Shown here one piece after another: positions 4,833-6,365 of a DNA stretch of 6,365 nucleotides. The stretch is from SAR92 clade bacterium. Lineage in GTDB: Bacteria; Pseudomonadota; Gammaproteobacteria; Pseudomonadales; Porticoccaceae. Positions within the stretch are counted from its first letter, which is position 1. Every line of letters begins with the position of its first letter. The translations under genes were made by a program, and so were the position numbers. Under the pieces are notes generated by a model that saw only the letters and a program-made list of their open reading frames with translations, was not told where the DNA came from and did not search any database. Where the stretch lies: assembly GCA_018607545.1 (NCBI GenBank), contig JABBBF010000178.1, positions 1 to 6,365 of the forward strand. The letters are read 5' to 3'.

Positions 4833-5828
4833 ATGCAAACCGATCAAATCCATCACTCTGTAGACACGCTTATTATTGGTGCCGGCCTCTCCGGGCTCAG
4901 CGCCGCTGTTGATCTTCAGCGTGCGGGCCACAATGTGCTGTTGGTCGATAAGGGACGCGGACTCGGCGGACGCCTGGCGGGTCGACGTATTGGTGATGCC
5001 AGCTTTGACCATGGCGCGCAATTTATGACCACCCGCGACCCGCGCTTTGCGGCGACAGTTCAGGACTGGGTTGCAGCTGGTGTCGCAGAAGAGTGGTACA
5101 GCAGCTTTCCAGGATCTTCTGAAAAGGGCCATCCGCGCTACCGCGGCGTACCCAATATGACCGCTATCGCTAAAAACCTGGCAACCGACCTCAATATTCT
5201 CCGCTCAGTGCGAGTGCTGGATATTGCCCAGCATGACAATCAGTGGCTGGCAAATCTGGATAATGATCAACAGGTAATCGCTAAATCTATGATAATCACC
5301 TCACCTGTCCCACAGACAATGGATCTGCTGGCATCCGGCAATATTAAACTCTCTGCCGCCAACCAGGCGCGACTGGAGCGTATTGAATACGAAGCCTGTA
5401 TTGCGGTGATGGCAGTTTTAGATGGCCCCTCAAGCATTCCCGTCCCCGGCGCAATAGCGCTGGAAGATAGCCCTATCGCCTGGATAAGCGATAACCAGCA
5501 GAAAGGCGTTTCAAAGATACCTGCGGCAACTATTCACGGCAGCGGTGACTTTAGTGCCGAGCATTTTGACCTGGATCTCCAGACCACTGGCCAACAATTA
5601 ATTGATGCCGCGCTGCCACTACTGGGTGCCGGCGTCAGCGAATTCCAAGTGCATGGCTGGCGCTACAGCAAGCCCACAGTGGTCGACCCGCAACCCTGCA
5701 TGCTGGCCAGCAGTGATACTCAACTTCCCCCACTGGCACTGGCCGGGGATGCCTTTAATGGCCCCAGGGTGGAAGGCGCCGTGGTCTCTGGCTGGGCCGC
5801 TGCCACAGTACTTACCGGTCTACTTTAA
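4833..5828 (+). CDS. NAD(P)/FAD-dependent oxidoreductase, COG3380/renalase-like
   Basis: This 331-residue flavoprotein has a Rossmann FAD-binding start. LIIGAGLSG holds the GxGxxG loop at 16-21, and VDKGRGLGGR (38-47) supplies the acidic residue for the ribose plus the GG motif of the amine-oxidase/renalase fold. FDHGAQF (58-64) and RYRGVPNMTAIAK (102-114) are typical of this family. The second FAD contact is LALAGDAFNGPRVEGAVVSG (301-320), with GD at 305-306. The length matches COG3380 proteins, which are predicted soluble oxidases or dehydrogenases of unknown substrate. No signal peptide is visible. The start at 4833 has only a weak AGG at 4826-4828, so translation may depend partly on coupling with the upstream DUF2256 gene. 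The 57-nt spacer is A-rich with nothing recognisable. A light-response or flavin-redox role is possible from typical gene neighbourhoods but is not shown here. Confidence 0.93.
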   Translation: MQTDQIHHSVDTLIIGAGLSGLSAAVDLQRAGHNVLLVDKGRGLGGRLAGRRIGDASFDHGAQFMTTRDPRFAATVQDWVAAGVAEEWYSSFPGSSEKGHPRYRGVPNMTAIAKNLATDLNILRSVRVLDIAQHDNQWLANLDNDQQVIAKSMIITSPVPQTMDLLASGNIKLSAANQARLERIEYEACIAVMAVLDGPSSIPVPGAIALEDSPIAWISDNQQKGVSKIPAATIHGSGDFSAEHFDLDLQTTGQQLIDAALPLLGAGVSEFQVHGWRYSKPTVVDPQPCMLASSDTQLPPLALAGDAFNGPRVEGAVVSGWAAATVLTGLL

Positions 5829-5866
5829 TCACCCTAGTCAATCCGTACTTGCCTTAAACTGTTGGT

Positions 5867-5872
5867 TATAAT
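5867..5872 (+). promoter_or_regulatory. Perfect -10 box TATAAT upstream of the PhnA-domain gene
   Basis: TATAAT at 5867-5872 would give a transcript starting near 5879 and a leader of about 30 nt. No good -35 box lies 16-18 nt upstream; TTGCCT at 5849-5854 is only 12 nt away. An activator may compensate, or the promoter may be weak. Confidence 0.4.
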
Positions 5873-5908
5873 GCAGTACAAATAATAATTTATAAGCAGC
5901 GTTTCACT

Positions 5909-6365
5909 ATGACCACAGAATCAGATCTACAGTCTCGCAGTGGTTCCATCTGCGAACTTTGCTCCAGCAGCGAACAGCTCGAGGTTCTTACCGTATTGCC
6001 CTCCGATGAAACCGCCGATCAGTCTGTACTGATCTGTAACAACTGCGCCGATCAAATCAACAACCCGGAAACCGTCGATATTAACCACTGGCGCTGCCTT
6101 AATGACAGCATGTGGAGCCAAATACCAGCGGTTCAGGTAATGGCCTGGCGAATGCTCACCAGACTCAGCGCTGAGGGCTGGCCACAGGAATTGCTGGATA
6201 TGCTATATCTGGATGAGGAGACACTGGCCTGGGCAAAGGCTACCGGGGAAGGTCAAACCGATGAAGATGCGGTTATCCATAAAGATTGCAATGGAGCCGA
6301 ACTCAGCGCAGGTGATACGGTAACCCTGACCAAAGATTTAAATGTAAAAGGTACCAGCTTTACCG
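5909..6365 (+). CDS. PhnA-domain zinc-ribbon protein, 3' end missing
   Basis: The first 152 codons of an open frame run off the window end. The N-terminal part holds two cysteine pairs, C15-x2-C18 and C43-x2-C46, a four-Cys zinc ribbon. Then follow NHWRCLNDSMWS (59-70) and a helical section including LLDMLYLDEETLAWA (95-109), both typical of the long gammaproteobacterial form. From about 124 the PhnA/YjdM C-terminal domain begins: KDCNGAELSAGDTVTLTKDL (125-144), then NVKGTS. The name comes from the E. coli phosphonate-utilisation gene list, but no phosphonate reaction has been tied to this family and the role is uncertain. About 40 more residues are expected beyond the window. The ATG at 5909 has no clear Shine-Dalgarno sequence. 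It lies 80 nt after the oxidoreductase gene with a -10 box between them, so it may be separately transcribed. Confidence 0.93.
   Translation, partial: MTTESDLQSRSGSICELCSSSEQLEVLTVLPSDETADQSVLICNNCADQINNPETVDINHWRCLNDSMWSQIPAVQVMAWRMLTRLSAEGWPQELLDMLYLDEETLAWAKATGEGQTDEDAVIHKDCNGAELSAGDTVTLTKDLNVKGTSFT

Noticed and set aside
4740..5132. A 130-codon - strand frame
   Set aside because: It is antisense to the DUF2256 3' end and the FAD-binding N-terminus of the oxidoreductase; the peptide has no recognisable motif.
5927..6121. A 64-codon - strand frame near the window end
   Set aside because: It is antisense to the PhnA-domain reading frame, which has clear zinc-ribbon and PhnA motifs.

Overview
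The window reads as chromosomal DNA of a Gram-negative gammaproteobacterium, most likely a marine member of the Cellvibrionales/Pseudomonadales neighbourhood (Spongiibacter- or Halieaceae-like). This rests on a gammaproteobacterial GatB, a PA4642-type small protein, a DUF2256 gene beside an FAD-dependent oxidoreductase, and a long-form PhnA protein. The placement is inference from protein resemblance; no rRNA or other marker is present. Base composition looks even, near 50% GC by eye. I see no transposase, integrase, phage gene, tRNA or CRISPR array. Every gene I support is on the + strand.

Region 1 (1-1862): gatB, the tail of a presumed gatCAB operon, is followed after 42 nt by a small PA4642-family gene and then a 9-bp hairpin. 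Region 2 (1863-2372): a DoxX-family membrane protein gene stands alone, with an inverted repeat in its leader and a clear intrinsic terminator behind it. Region 3 (2373-3495): a predicted membrane-anchored helical protein of unknown function lies 6 nt upstream of an iron-sulfur-type uracil-DNA-glycosylase-family gene, so the two are probably co-transcribed. Region 4 (3496-4526): three small membrane-protein genes follow. They are a 34-residue single-span protein, a 74-residue protein resembling only the N-terminal anchor of LpxO/aspartyl beta-hydroxylases, and a 137-residue four-span protein. The last of these ends inside a threefold 15-bp tandem repeat that carries stop codons in all three frames.

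Region 5 (4527-6365): a dense block of secondary structure (a 69-nt nested inverted repeat, then a 26-nt perfect dyad) precedes a 49-residue DUF2256 zinc-ribbon-like gene. Next come a COG3380-type NAD/FAD-dependent oxidoreductase (renalase/amine-oxidase-like fold) and, behind its own probable promoter, a PhnA-domain gene cut off by the window end. From general knowledge of such genomes, DUF2256 and this oxidoreductase type often sit near cryptochrome/photolyase genes, but none is visible here.

No wholly new defence or mobile system is evident. The items most worth a second look are the catalytic-domain-less LpxO-like protein, the stop-codon tandem repeat, the dyad structures in front of DUF2256, and the uncharacterised UDG-family member.
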